DNA from: an uncultured Lachnospiraceae bacterium
GTDB taxonomy: Bacteria > Bacillota_A > Clostridia > Lachnospirales > Lachnospiraceae
Direction: 5' to 3'
NCBI GenBank assembly: GCA_910577835.1
Contig: CAJTOU010000038.1
Coordinates: 1 to 27,851, forward strand
Length of the DNA: 27,851 bases
Part shown: positions 9,060 to 16,941 of the stretch, one piece after another
Position numbering within the stretch: the first letter of the stretch is position 1
How the letters are laid out: each line of letters begins with the position of its first letter
Program-made: the position numbers and the translations under genes
The notes under the pieces: model-generated
Told to the model about the DNA's origin: nothing
The model's input: only the letters and a program-made list of their open reading frames with translations
Databases searched by the model: none

Positions 9060-9448
9060 GTATTTTCAGCCTCCCTCGGCGATTTATCGTCTTTGTCTTT
9101 TAAAATTCCAAGTTCATGCAGAATTCTCTCATTCTCCTGATTCAGAAGTGATACCTGCATTGCAAGCTCTCTGTTTTTCATAATAAGAACCGACACACTT
9201 TTGCATATTGCAAATACTACAAACAGCAGAAAAAGTCCAAGCAGAAAAATCAGAAGATAAATCACATCACCGTCAGCTTCATCAGGGTCCAGTACCACTC
9301 CGGTAATCATAAGAAGCATTGAAAACAGTCCCCAGCCAAGCCCGATATTTTCTGTTAATCTCTGTTTTGCATATGCCAGAAAATCCAGTACAACAAAGAG
9401 GATTCCTGTGACAATTAATGCAATTTTTACAATCATTAATGTAGTCAT
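9056..9448 (-). CDS. DUF2304 small membrane protein, GacJ-like
   Basis: 130 residues with about three membrane segments (about 5-25, 36-54, 64-88), then a cytoplasmic coiled-coil-like tail (KNRELAMQVSLLNQENERILHELGIL) and a charged C-terminus. This is the DUF2304 pattern. Members such as streptococcal GacJ bind a GT2 polyprenyl-phosphate glycosyltransferase and enhance its activity, so the partner here is probably the GT2 at 6988-7818. It overlaps both pelG upstream and the GT4 gene downstream by 4 bases. Confidence 0.82.
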   Translation of the reverse strand: MTTLMIVKIALIVTGILFVVLDFLAYAKQRLTENIGLGWGLFSMLLMITGVVLDPDEADGDVIYLLIFLLGLFLLFVVFAICKSVSVLIMKNRELAMQVSLLNQENERILHELGILKDKDDKSPREAENT

Positions 9449-10932
9449 GCTTTGCCCTCCACTCTCTGCCTGTGCTTCTGCTTTTCTGCTTCCTCGCGAA
9501 TGTCATAAACCTTTGCCGGAGGCTTTTTTCCCACCTTGATTGGAAACAGGATTCCTTTGCAGAAAATATGCTTATCAAGATTTTTCTCTACCCACCGCAG
9601 CCGGAAATAAGAAATGCTGAATCCTGTAAAACATCCAAGTACAAAGCCAAAACCATACCAGATATCACTGAAATTTTTTACCACCATGCTTCCCACAAAA
9701 GTGACAAGGCAAAAACCTATGGAAGACATCAGCGCGCCGTTCAAATCATTAAAATAATAGAGAAAAATAATTTCCGCATACATAAGAAACAATATAAAAT
9801 AACCTGCGGCAAGACATGGATAGATTCTCATCACCATTCCGGAAATGCCAAACCTCGGAAGAAATACCATAAACAAAAGATAGATAACTACCGCAATAAT
9901 AAACTGAATACGTACAAGATTCATTAACTCCACAGAAAGCTGCCTGAGCATCCGGTTTTTTGCATTATTGATATCTATCCATCTGCCGCCTATTACCGCT
10001 TCCGAATATGCCCGATAACGCTCATGAAAATGCATCTCTACCCGCGCAATAAAAATGATTGTAGCAGAGAGATTTGTAAACATTCCAAGGCAGGTAGCCA
10101 TATCATAAGAAGGAGCAAGCACAAAGGAATCCGCAACTACCATATTGATATCCGTAGTCCAGAATACGAAATTATGAACATAAAGTCCAAAAATATACAA
10201 AAAATTAATAATAATAAGCTGCCAGAATTTTACAAAATAACGGAGTACCTTTTTATACCGGTTACTGTTTTTTCTGAAATAACGCCGAATTGTAGCATAT
10301 TCAAGACTTCCTGTAAGGAAAAAACCACAGCTCAGAGAAAGAAGCATACTGTAAGTAACACTTTTGCGACATACCTTTACCAGTATCCATGCCATAAGAA
10401 ATGCGAAAATCATACCAAGCAAGAAATACAGGGAAATTTTCTGATAATCCTTGCAGATAGACAGATAGAGCATGGAATAAAATACCATAACCAAGGCTAT
10501 AAATCCACAGAAACCTGTAAATACATAGAGAAGATTTATCTGTCCAACCATATATTCCCTGATACAGAAGGGAACACCCACCAAGCAGCTGAATACAATA
10601 TTCATAAGAAGTCCTACATTGTAACATGCCATAATATCATCATAAGTTTCGTCATAAATTACATCTGAAAGATATCTTGACAATACTGCCTTAAACGGAG
10701 CTGCTGTCAGAAGAGAAAATATAAATATATATAAAATAGTGGCGGAAAACAGGGACCTGTCGGCATACCCCACAGAATCATACCCCAGAACCCTGCTCAT
10801 AAGAACCACATTCAAAATTACCACCATCATCGGCCCTATGGATATCATTGTACTGTATATAAATCCCACAAAACTTGCCACGATTGTCTTTTTTTCAAAA
10901 ATTGTCTGTAATTTGACACCTATTCCAGCCAT
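9445..10932 (-). CDS. pelG: PelG, exopolysaccharide membrane transporter
   Basis: 495 residues, strongly hydrophobic throughout with about 12 membrane segments. The N-terminus (MAGIGVKLQTIFEKKTIVAS, then a membrane segment with SIGPM) and the order directly after pelF are typical of PelG, a MATE/flippase-like protein thought to export Pel polymer through the membrane together with PelD, PelE and PelF. The C-terminal tail is basic and cytoplasmic (KVGKKPPAKVYDIREEAEKQKH). It starts 33 bases after pelF with an AAAGGAAAG site and overlaps the DUF2304 gene by 4 bases. Confidence 0.93.
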   Translation of the reverse strand: MAGIGVKLQTIFEKKTIVASFVGFIYSTMISIGPMMVVILNVVLMSRVLGYDSVGYADRSLFSATILYIFIFSLLTAAPFKAVLSRYLSDVIYDETYDDIMACYNVGLLMNIVFSCLVGVPFCIREYMVGQINLLYVFTGFCGFIALVMVFYSMLYLSICKDYQKISLYFLLGMIFAFLMAWILVKVCRKSVTYSMLLSLSCGFFLTGSLEYATIRRYFRKNSNRYKKVLRYFVKFWQLIIINFLYIFGLYVHNFVFWTTDINMVVADSFVLAPSYDMATCLGMFTNLSATIIFIARVEMHFHERYRAYSEAVIGGRWIDINNAKNRMLRQLSVELMNLVRIQFIIAVVIYLLFMVFLPRFGISGMVMRIYPCLAAGYFILFLMYAEIIFLYYFNDLNGALMSSIGFCLVTFVGSMVVKNFSDIWYGFGFVLGCFTGFSISYFRLRWVEKNLDKHIFCKGILFPIKVGKKPPAKVYDIREEAEKQKHRQRVEGKA

Positions 10933-10965
10933 AATTTTCTTTCCTTTCTTTTATTCTGCCATTCC

Positions 10966-12372
10966 CTAATCCTCAAATCCCCGATAAATTTTTTTATAGG
11001 TTGCCTTCATATCCTCTATCTTGTACTTTGCCATAAGTCTTTTATAGCCGGCTTCTCCCATAGCTTCCCGTCTGGTTTTCTGTCTCGCCATCTCTACCAT
11101 GGCTCCGGCGATTTCCTCCGCATTCATAATATGTGTCAAAATTCCGGCTTCTCCAAAACTGTCATCTTCCCCATAAATCAGTCCCCGACAGTTTCCTACA
11201 TCTGTGGCAATCACGGGCTTATGCGCCGCATAGCTCTCAAGAATGGTCAATGGCTGCCCCTCGCTTATACTGGTTAAAATCGTCAAATCCATACGCCCTA
11301 AATAATCCGGTACATTGACTCTTCCTGTAAAAACTACATCCTGCACTTTCAAGGTATCCACAAGCGCAAAGCACTCTCCGGCATAATCCTCATCCTCATC
11401 TGTTGGTCCCATAATCCACAACTTCAGATTGGAAACTCTTTTTTTTGCATAGGCAAACGCCCGAATCAGTGTCTTTACATCTTTAATCGGCGTCACCCGA
11501 AGGACTGCTCCTATATGAATCTTGTCGGGCTCATTGTTTTCCTGCGCCACATTGGCAAATCTTGATACATCAATTCCATTCGGCGTAACAATTGTTTTTG
11601 CCTCCGGACAGCCAAGCTCAATCTGAAGCTCTCTGGCATGCGCATAAAGGCTGGTGACGGCATCTGCCCTGTCATAGGCAAGCATGGACATTTTTTTAAA
11701 CTGTTCAATCCAGATAGACTTGTAAATTCCCTTTACCCATTTTGCACGAATAATTTCCTCCTCACGTTCTCTTGTATAAATTCCATGTTCGGATATCAAG
11801 AGACCACAGTTATAACGTTCCTTCGCCATACTTCCAAGAATTCCCGAATAGCCGGTAGCCACACAGTGATAAAGGTCCGCCTTTGGCACATCCATCTGCA
11901 GGGTAAGAAACAGGGGCAGATAGATAGAACGCATAGTCCAGAGAAAGTCGGAAAATGTTACCTCCGAGTATCTGAGCTGATAACAGTCACGCACCGCCAT
12001 GAAAAAATCCTCTCCCATTAAAAGCTGATTCAGGCAGAGATTCTTCTTTGAAAAAAGATGAAAAATTTCTGTCCACTTTACATTCTGATTCATCAGCAGA
12101 CTGCGCAGGGCATCGTATTCTTCCTTATTCAGTTTTAACGGTTTTCCCCGCTTCTTTTTTACCCAGTCAAAATCTTCCAGATATAATTCATGCACCTCGG
12201 TTACATTTTCCGGAAGTTCATATTTAAACTTTGCACGAAAAGTCCGGTTTGCCACAATAGACAATATCACAAATTCCATTTCAGGAAAGGATTTTATCAT
12301 GCTGTTAATCCAACTGGATACACCGCCGACTACATAGGGATAACATCCCTCTGCAACAATACATATTCTCAT
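10966..12372 (-). CDS. pelF: PelF, GT4 polysaccharide glycosyltransferase
   Basis: 468 residues, GT-B fold with the PelF-type N-terminal domain (DUF3492): MRICIVAEGCYPYVVGGVSSW, where GGVSS (about 16-20) is the characteristic glycine loop. Other landmarks are SEHGIYTRERE, TPNGIDVSRF and EGQPLTILE (about 370-378), the E-x7-E motif. PelF uses UDP-sugars; in Pseudomonas the polymer is rich in N-acetylgalactosamine and N-acetylglucosamine. The length is close to the family norm, so it looks intact. It overlaps the DUF2194 gene upstream by 4 bases (ATGA) and is followed by pelG, the conserved pelF-pelG order. The sugar used here is unknown. Confidence 0.95.
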   Translation of the reverse strand: MRICIVAEGCYPYVVGGVSSWINSMIKSFPEMEFVILSIVANRTFRAKFKYELPENVTEVHELYLEDFDWVKKKRGKPLKLNKEEYDALRSLLMNQNVKWTEIFHLFSKKNLCLNQLLMGEDFFMAVRDCYQLRYSEVTFSDFLWTMRSIYLPLFLTLQMDVPKADLYHCVATGYSGILGSMAKERYNCGLLISEHGIYTREREEEIIRAKWVKGIYKSIWIEQFKKMSMLAYDRADAVTSLYAHARELQIELGCPEAKTIVTPNGIDVSRFANVAQENNEPDKIHIGAVLRVTPIKDVKTLIRAFAYAKKRVSNLKLWIMGPTDEDEDYAGECFALVDTLKVQDVVFTGRVNVPDYLGRMDLTILTSISEGQPLTILESYAAHKPVIATDVGNCRGLIYGEDDSFGEAGILTHIMNAEEIAGAMVEMARQKTRREAMGEAGYKRLMAKYKIEDMKATYKKIYRGFED

Positions 12373-14201
12373 CCTTTTTCCTCATAATAATATAATTCAT
12401 TTTTCTTCATCTCTATTTCTACATGAGAAGAAAATGCATTGATTAAATAAACATTTTTTTCCACTTTTTCATAAGAAGCTCCGTTTATTTCCTTTATGGA
12501 TTCATCATGAGTTCTTAACAGAAACCATGCTTCCTTTTCAAAATTTGCAATTTTCAAATCAATCAGGTTGTCCTCCCTTGTACTTGAATAATCCAGTGCC
12601 AGAAATCTTCTGATTTTCTGGTCGCTCTCGGAAAGCGTGGTCATGGCGAAAGTTTCAAACGGCTTCCAGTAGGTGCAGACATTTGCAGATATATTTTTCG
12701 ATACTCTCTCCCATGAATCATCATCTGATTCGGGATATGACACACTGGTCAAATCCATGACAATATTGGAATAACCAAGTGCAGTTTCCATACACTTTGT
12801 ATAAATATCATCCGAATAGGTATATTCAGACCCGCTGCTGGTTCCCCGCTGCAGTGTAACTCCTCCATGTGTATAAGAAACTGTCGGTTTCGTATTCTTC
12901 TCATAGTTCATCGCTATCGTCCGAAGTTTTGACAAATGCTCCGTAGCAAGTGTCTGCCTGATTTTTGTTTCATCTGTCAGATAAAGTGAAAGAAATGAAT
13001 AGCCCGGAAGCGCTTCATTCCAGAATTTGTCATCCTTTTGCAGCTTATTGACAAGCGTGGTTCTCGACATTGTCTCTGCGGAAAGTCCGGCCTCTCCATA
13101 CTCTTCCTGAAGCAGTCTTAAAAAATACTTTATTTTTTCCACATCCGGTTCATTCTCATCATAATATTCAAACTGTGGAGTAATCATACAGGTAAGCTGA
13201 TTGTTGGTTCGCAGCAGCACAGATACAAGGTCTGGCCATATAACCTCCAGAAATAACGAAGTCTGCGACTGACTGTAACGCTTTCTCATCTCCTCCTGAT
13301 TTTCATTGGCAAATCCCGGATAGTTGGCAACTACAAGATTCTGCGCATTGATAACCGGATAAATTTCATAGGAATATATCTCTGCCATCATTGCCTGCAA
13401 AAGACCAATACCGGAAATATTACATAAATAGTCACCATTTACGCAGAATACCTTGCCCTGCTTTACGCTGTTTCTCCAGATAATCGCTGGAAGCTCTTCA
13501 TCTTTTACACTGTCATCCTCAAGAAATCCCATCAGATAAGTTTTGGTTCCTTCTCCGGTTACAAACCATGGAACCTCCAGATTCAAATCCTGCCTCCTTT
13601 CTTCCTCTTTGTTTTCAGGCTGATAAATCGCCTCTCCTCCAAGAAGAAAGCCTTCAAACAAATGCATCCCTATAAGCTGAATACTTTTTCTTCTAATCTC
13701 ACGGATTCCAAACAATTCCCACAATTCCTGATGATTTAGTATATCATCTGAATCAGGCAAACCCGAAAAGATAAGATTTATTCCCTGTTCGGCCATGGAA
13801 AGCAGTTTTTCTCCATCTGTTTCCAGATTCAAAGTATTGCCCTCGACAACCACTGCTTCCGGCAAATGTGTATCAGGAATGGAATATTCCTCCAATGATG
13901 AAATATTTATCAGAGCTTTTTTTGCATATGTACACCACCATGTCACCACCTGACCGGTGGCATCCTTATCGGCATCACCGATATAAACCGCATAATTTCT
14001 GTCAGCAGGCAGTTCCTCTGCATTTTCTGCCGTTATCAGAGTATATACATTGTCCTCTGTAAGTCCAGTATTGATAGCAGCCTCATATTTATTTGTCGTA
14101 TAGTCATTTAAATGTTCTTTCATCACAACAGAAAACTGAAACATAAAAAACAGAATTAGAAACATTATGGAAATGACAATATAATTTCTACGGGATATCA
14201 T
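12369..14201 (-). CDS. DUF2194 membrane-anchored protein, likely PelA counterpart
   Basis: 610 residues. One N-terminal membrane anchor (about 6-27) precedes a large extracellular part. Residues about 35-290 look like an alpha/beta amidotransferase or reductase-like domain (YAVYIGD, INLIFSGLPD, GKVFCVNGDYLC). Residues about 300-600 look like the DUF2194 region, related to polysaccharide deacetylases (MITPQFEYYDENEPD, SYTHGGVTLQRG, then a beta-rich C-terminus). This resembles the reductase-like plus deacetylase part of PelA without its N-terminal hydrolase. I find no TFDDG-type motif and no HxxxH zinc motif, so it may be inactive or use other residues. It has an AAAGGAAT site 6 bases before the ATG and overlaps pelF by 4 bases. 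Assignment rests on family resemblance and position. Confidence 0.78.
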   Translation of the reverse strand: MISRRNYIVISIMFLILFFMFQFSVVMKEHLNDYTTNKYEAAINTGLTEDNVYTLITAENAEELPADRNYAVYIGDADKDATGQVVTWWCTYAKKALINISSLEEYSIPDTHLPEAVVVEGNTLNLETDGEKLLSMAEQGINLIFSGLPDSDDILNHQELWELFGIREIRRKSIQLIGMHLFEGFLLGGEAIYQPENKEEERRQDLNLEVPWFVTGEGTKTYLMGFLEDDSVKDEELPAIIWRNSVKQGKVFCVNGDYLCNISGIGLLQAMMAEIYSYEIYPVINAQNLVVANYPGFANENQEEMRKRYSQSQTSLFLEVIWPDLVSVLLRTNNQLTCMITPQFEYYDENEPDVEKIKYFLRLLQEEYGEAGLSAETMSRTTLVNKLQKDDKFWNEALPGYSFLSLYLTDETKIRQTLATEHLSKLRTIAMNYEKNTKPTVSYTHGGVTLQRGTSSGSEYTYSDDIYTKCMETALGYSNIVMDLTSVSYPESDDDSWERVSKNISANVCTYWKPFETFAMTTLSESDQKIRRFLALDYSSTREDNLIDLKIANFEKEAWFLLRTHDESIKEINGASYEKVEKNVYLINAFSSHVEIEMKKNELYYYEEKG

Positions 14202-14306
14202 TTTTTATTCCTTTCCAGCTTTGCCTGAACCCTTGCAGGCACTTTGTTCTTTTATCAGGAAATTTTTTTATATTTCCCATGACACCACTTTTATAGAGCA
14301 ATTATA
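14202..14306 (-). other. Intra-operon gap with small hairpin
   Basis: One of the two longest gaps in the operon (105 bases). It contains a 6-pair stem (TGCCTG with CAGGCA, 14222-14241, 8-base loop) without a T-run on the minus strand. It may tune mRNA stability between the GT-C-like and DUF2194 genes; no promoter is obvious. Confidence 0.25.
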
Positions 14307-16853
14307 TTACTCTGTATTTCCTGCAAACATCATATTATATCCATAGTCAATTGAAAAATCAAACAAACGGTATGGATTTTGCTTTACCTGATAGCAGATG
14401 AAGGCATCTGATTCATAGTATACTTTCATTTCATTTTCATAAAGCTTCTGAAATGCCTGTGCCCAGTAGTACATCCGCGACATCAAAATCCATCTGTTCT
14501 TTGCCTGATACAGTGAAAGTCCTCCACCAGACGGAAGGCGATGCGATGCCCCCTCATGTGAAATCGTCTGTCCGCTTCGTGCATAAGAAACAGTGTAGTC
14601 AATCGGAACCTTTTCAATAAAAAAGTAGACATATTCTGTGGGAATCGTCAAAATTTCCTCTGCGTCTTCTCCCTCCATTTCCCTTAGAAAATTAACGATT
14701 TCATAAAAATATCCATAATCCTCTACCATTCTGAGTTCATCATTTGCGGAACAAATTGTATAAGTACCTTCCTTATTTTCCTTTATAATATTGGTCAGAC
14801 ATATAATGGCATCGTTGCTTTCCAGAGCTTCAAGTGCTGGCACATCTGATGGAAAACGGACTTTTCCGGCTGCTGTCAGAATCAATACCCATGATACAGA
14901 AATCAAAAGAGAAATGGCATTTCTTTTTATCTCTTTCTTTTTCTGGTCAAACAAAGTACAAAGAAGTGCATCTAATGCCAGTACTGGCGCCGCCGGAAGC
15001 AGATATGATGTATACAGACTGCATCTACCTGTTTCCAGAAGGCTTGGAAGTCCAAGCTTTCCTGATGCCAGCAGAATCATCATAAAAAATATGCCACTGC
15101 TAATACTCAGTAAAACCGCTCCATATTCTTTATCCTCTCCCAAAAGATAAAGTATGCCCAAAATCGCCATAATCCCCATACAGACAAAGGCAAAATTACA
15201 CAGGCTGTCACTCCCTCTGCTAAACACATTTGACTTTACGGCTGTACGTATGATATTTTTAAAATGAACCGCTTTCTCTTTCAAATTCTGCGCTTTGTCC
15301 GCCAGTTTCTGCAAAATACCTTTATCAGGCGGATGACCTGACGGTGAAGCGTCTTCGGCAGTATTTTGTATATCCCCTGTATTTCCACCTGTTATTCCTG
15401 AAGGAGATGTATCTGTGGAGGTTGCTTCTGAATCCTGTCCGTTGTTCTCTGTCTGTGGCTGACGCGAGGTCTCCTTTTCAATATCTGCCTGATTGTCAGA
15501 CGGCGGTTCTTCATCCTCCTCACCAGAAATTACTCCCATCGCCCAATAAAGAGAGCCTTCTAGTGGAGTACCCATGGCAAAAGCAACACCAAGCGGCAGA
15601 ATCGCAATAAGTATGCTTAGAATGCCTGCCAGCATTACTCTTCCGAAGTATGCCTTTTTAAAAAGCCGGAAAGCATATCCTACGGCAATTCCAATACATA
15701 AAACACCTGCTACTATGGTATCATAAAAATGTGCCGAAAAGGTAAGTGAAAAGCTCATCGCAAATCCAATCAAATATTTCATGCTGCTTTCCTGAAGCTT
15801 TTGAATCTGTTTTTTTTCTTTCCTAAATCTCTGACCTCCTCTTTTTCCTGTCTTAAACTTTTGACTTGTATTTTTTTCCGCTTTTAACTTTTTATCCTTC
15901 TTCTTTTTTGCTTTAAAATTCCCAGAATTCTGAACTTCTCTTTTTCTCGCCTCAAAAAACTGAAAAAGAAAATATATGGAAGGAAGAATAAAAATCATGC
16001 CAAACTCCTGTGGCAAAGTACTGTAATAACGCAGATATGAATTAGTTCCCCAAAACGCCGCCAGTATGTAAACCAAAACCGCGCCATAAGGAAAATATCT
16101 TGCCTTGCAGCAGCCCCGCAGAAATGCCAGAAGTACATAATGAATAAATAAAAGCTGTACCAGACTGAAAATGCGCATCAGGACATACGTTTCAAATTTA
16201 AATACTGTATGAAGATAGTAAATCACACAATGAAAGCCAAAAGGATAAACACCCGCCACAAAAATATTGTTATTTTCGGGATTGTTGATACCATTTCCCA
16301 TAGCATTTATCCAGTAGTTATGCACTGGCATATCAGAAGCGGTATATCCAAATATTTCCAGCTTTTTTGTCCCATACATCCATAAAAATACAATTGTTAC
16401 CACTGCGGTCAGCACCCAGTCAAAAAAATGATTTTTTATACTGTCATTCAATCTCGCCAGAATCCCCTGAATTATCTTCTTTATCCAGCTCCAGATACTT
16501 CCCAAAACCAGACGATAGCCCAAGGTTCCACTTAAAAGCTTGAAAAAAACAGTTCTGACTGTGCGCAGACTTTCCTTCGGAGGCTTTTTATAGACGCGGG
16601 AAGCGGCAAGAAAAACTCCTAAAACTGTTCCCACAATCAATGTAAAACGATTACTGATATGCAAAATCTGCAGCAAATAAACAAGATTAACATAAAAGAA
16701 ATTGCCTATTGCCAGATAGAGAAAAAGTCTGACGACAGCGCGCTCTTTACGAAACCTGCTGTGAAATACCATGGCAGGAAGAAGCACTGTCAGGAAGGTA
16801 TATGCAGCAAATACACTTATAAATTGTAATATTGTCAGCATTTTCATTGACAA
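14307..16853 (-). CDS. Large polytopic membrane protein, probable GT-C-type glycosyltransferase
   Basis: 848 residues with about a dozen membrane segments and a soluble C-terminal domain (about 690-848). An early extracytoplasmic loop has SDMPVH (about 171-176), an acidic residue plus His of the kind used by GT-C enzymes that take sugars from polyprenyl phosphates. Two unusual soluble loops are present: a Lys-rich one (about 303-350, with KAKKKKDKKLKAEK) and a Ser/Thr/Glu/Pro-rich acidic one (about 440-515). Translation probably starts at TTG 16853, 8 bases after AGGGAGGG; ATG 16847 is the alternative. With the GT2 and DUF2304 genes of the operon it would form a GacI/GacJ/GacL-like set that adds a sugar outside the membrane. 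No close family is recognised, so GT-C is an inference from topology and context. Confidence 0.75.
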   Translation of the reverse strand: MSMKMLTILQFISVFAAYTFLTVLLPAMVFHSRFRKERAVVRLFLYLAIGNFFYVNLVYLLQILHISNRFTLIVGTVLGVFLAASRVYKKPPKESLRTVRTVFFKLLSGTLGYRLVLGSIWSWIKKIIQGILARLNDSIKNHFFDWVLTAVVTIVFLWMYGTKKLEIFGYTASDMPVHNYWINAMGNGINNPENNNIFVAGVYPFGFHCVIYYLHTVFKFETYVLMRIFSLVQLLFIHYVLLAFLRGCCKARYFPYGAVLVYILAAFWGTNSYLRYYSTLPQEFGMIFILPSIYFLFQFFEARKREVQNSGNFKAKKKKDKKLKAEKNTSQKFKTGKRGGQRFRKEKKQIQKLQESSMKYLIGFAMSFSLTFSAHFYDTIVAGVLCIGIAVGYAFRLFKKAYFGRVMLAGILSILIAILPLGVAFAMGTPLEGSLYWAMGVISGEEDEEPPSDNQADIEKETSRQPQTENNGQDSEATSTDTSPSGITGGNTGDIQNTAEDASPSGHPPDKGILQKLADKAQNLKEKAVHFKNIIRTAVKSNVFSRGSDSLCNFAFVCMGIMAILGILYLLGEDKEYGAVLLSISSGIFFMMILLASGKLGLPSLLETGRCSLYTSYLLPAAPVLALDALLCTLFDQKKKEIKRNAISLLISVSWVLILTAAGKVRFPSDVPALEALESNDAIICLTNIIKENKEGTYTICSANDELRMVEDYGYFYEIVNFLREMEGEDAEEILTIPTEYVYFFIEKVPIDYTVSYARSGQTISHEGASHRLPSGGGLSLYQAKNRWILMSRMYYWAQAFQKLYENEMKVYYESDAFICYQVKQNPYRLFDFSIDYGYNMMFAGNTE

Positions 16854-16941
16854 TGCTCTATCCCTCCCTTTACTTGAATACTTGTCTACTATACTTATTT
16901 ATTTTGTATTTATATTAGCTATTATAAATATTAAATAACTA

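Noticed and set aside
10024..10668. 214-codon plus-strand ORF
   Set aside because: Antisense to pelG, very rich in Lys, His, Tyr and Ile, no ribosome binding site or domain pattern.
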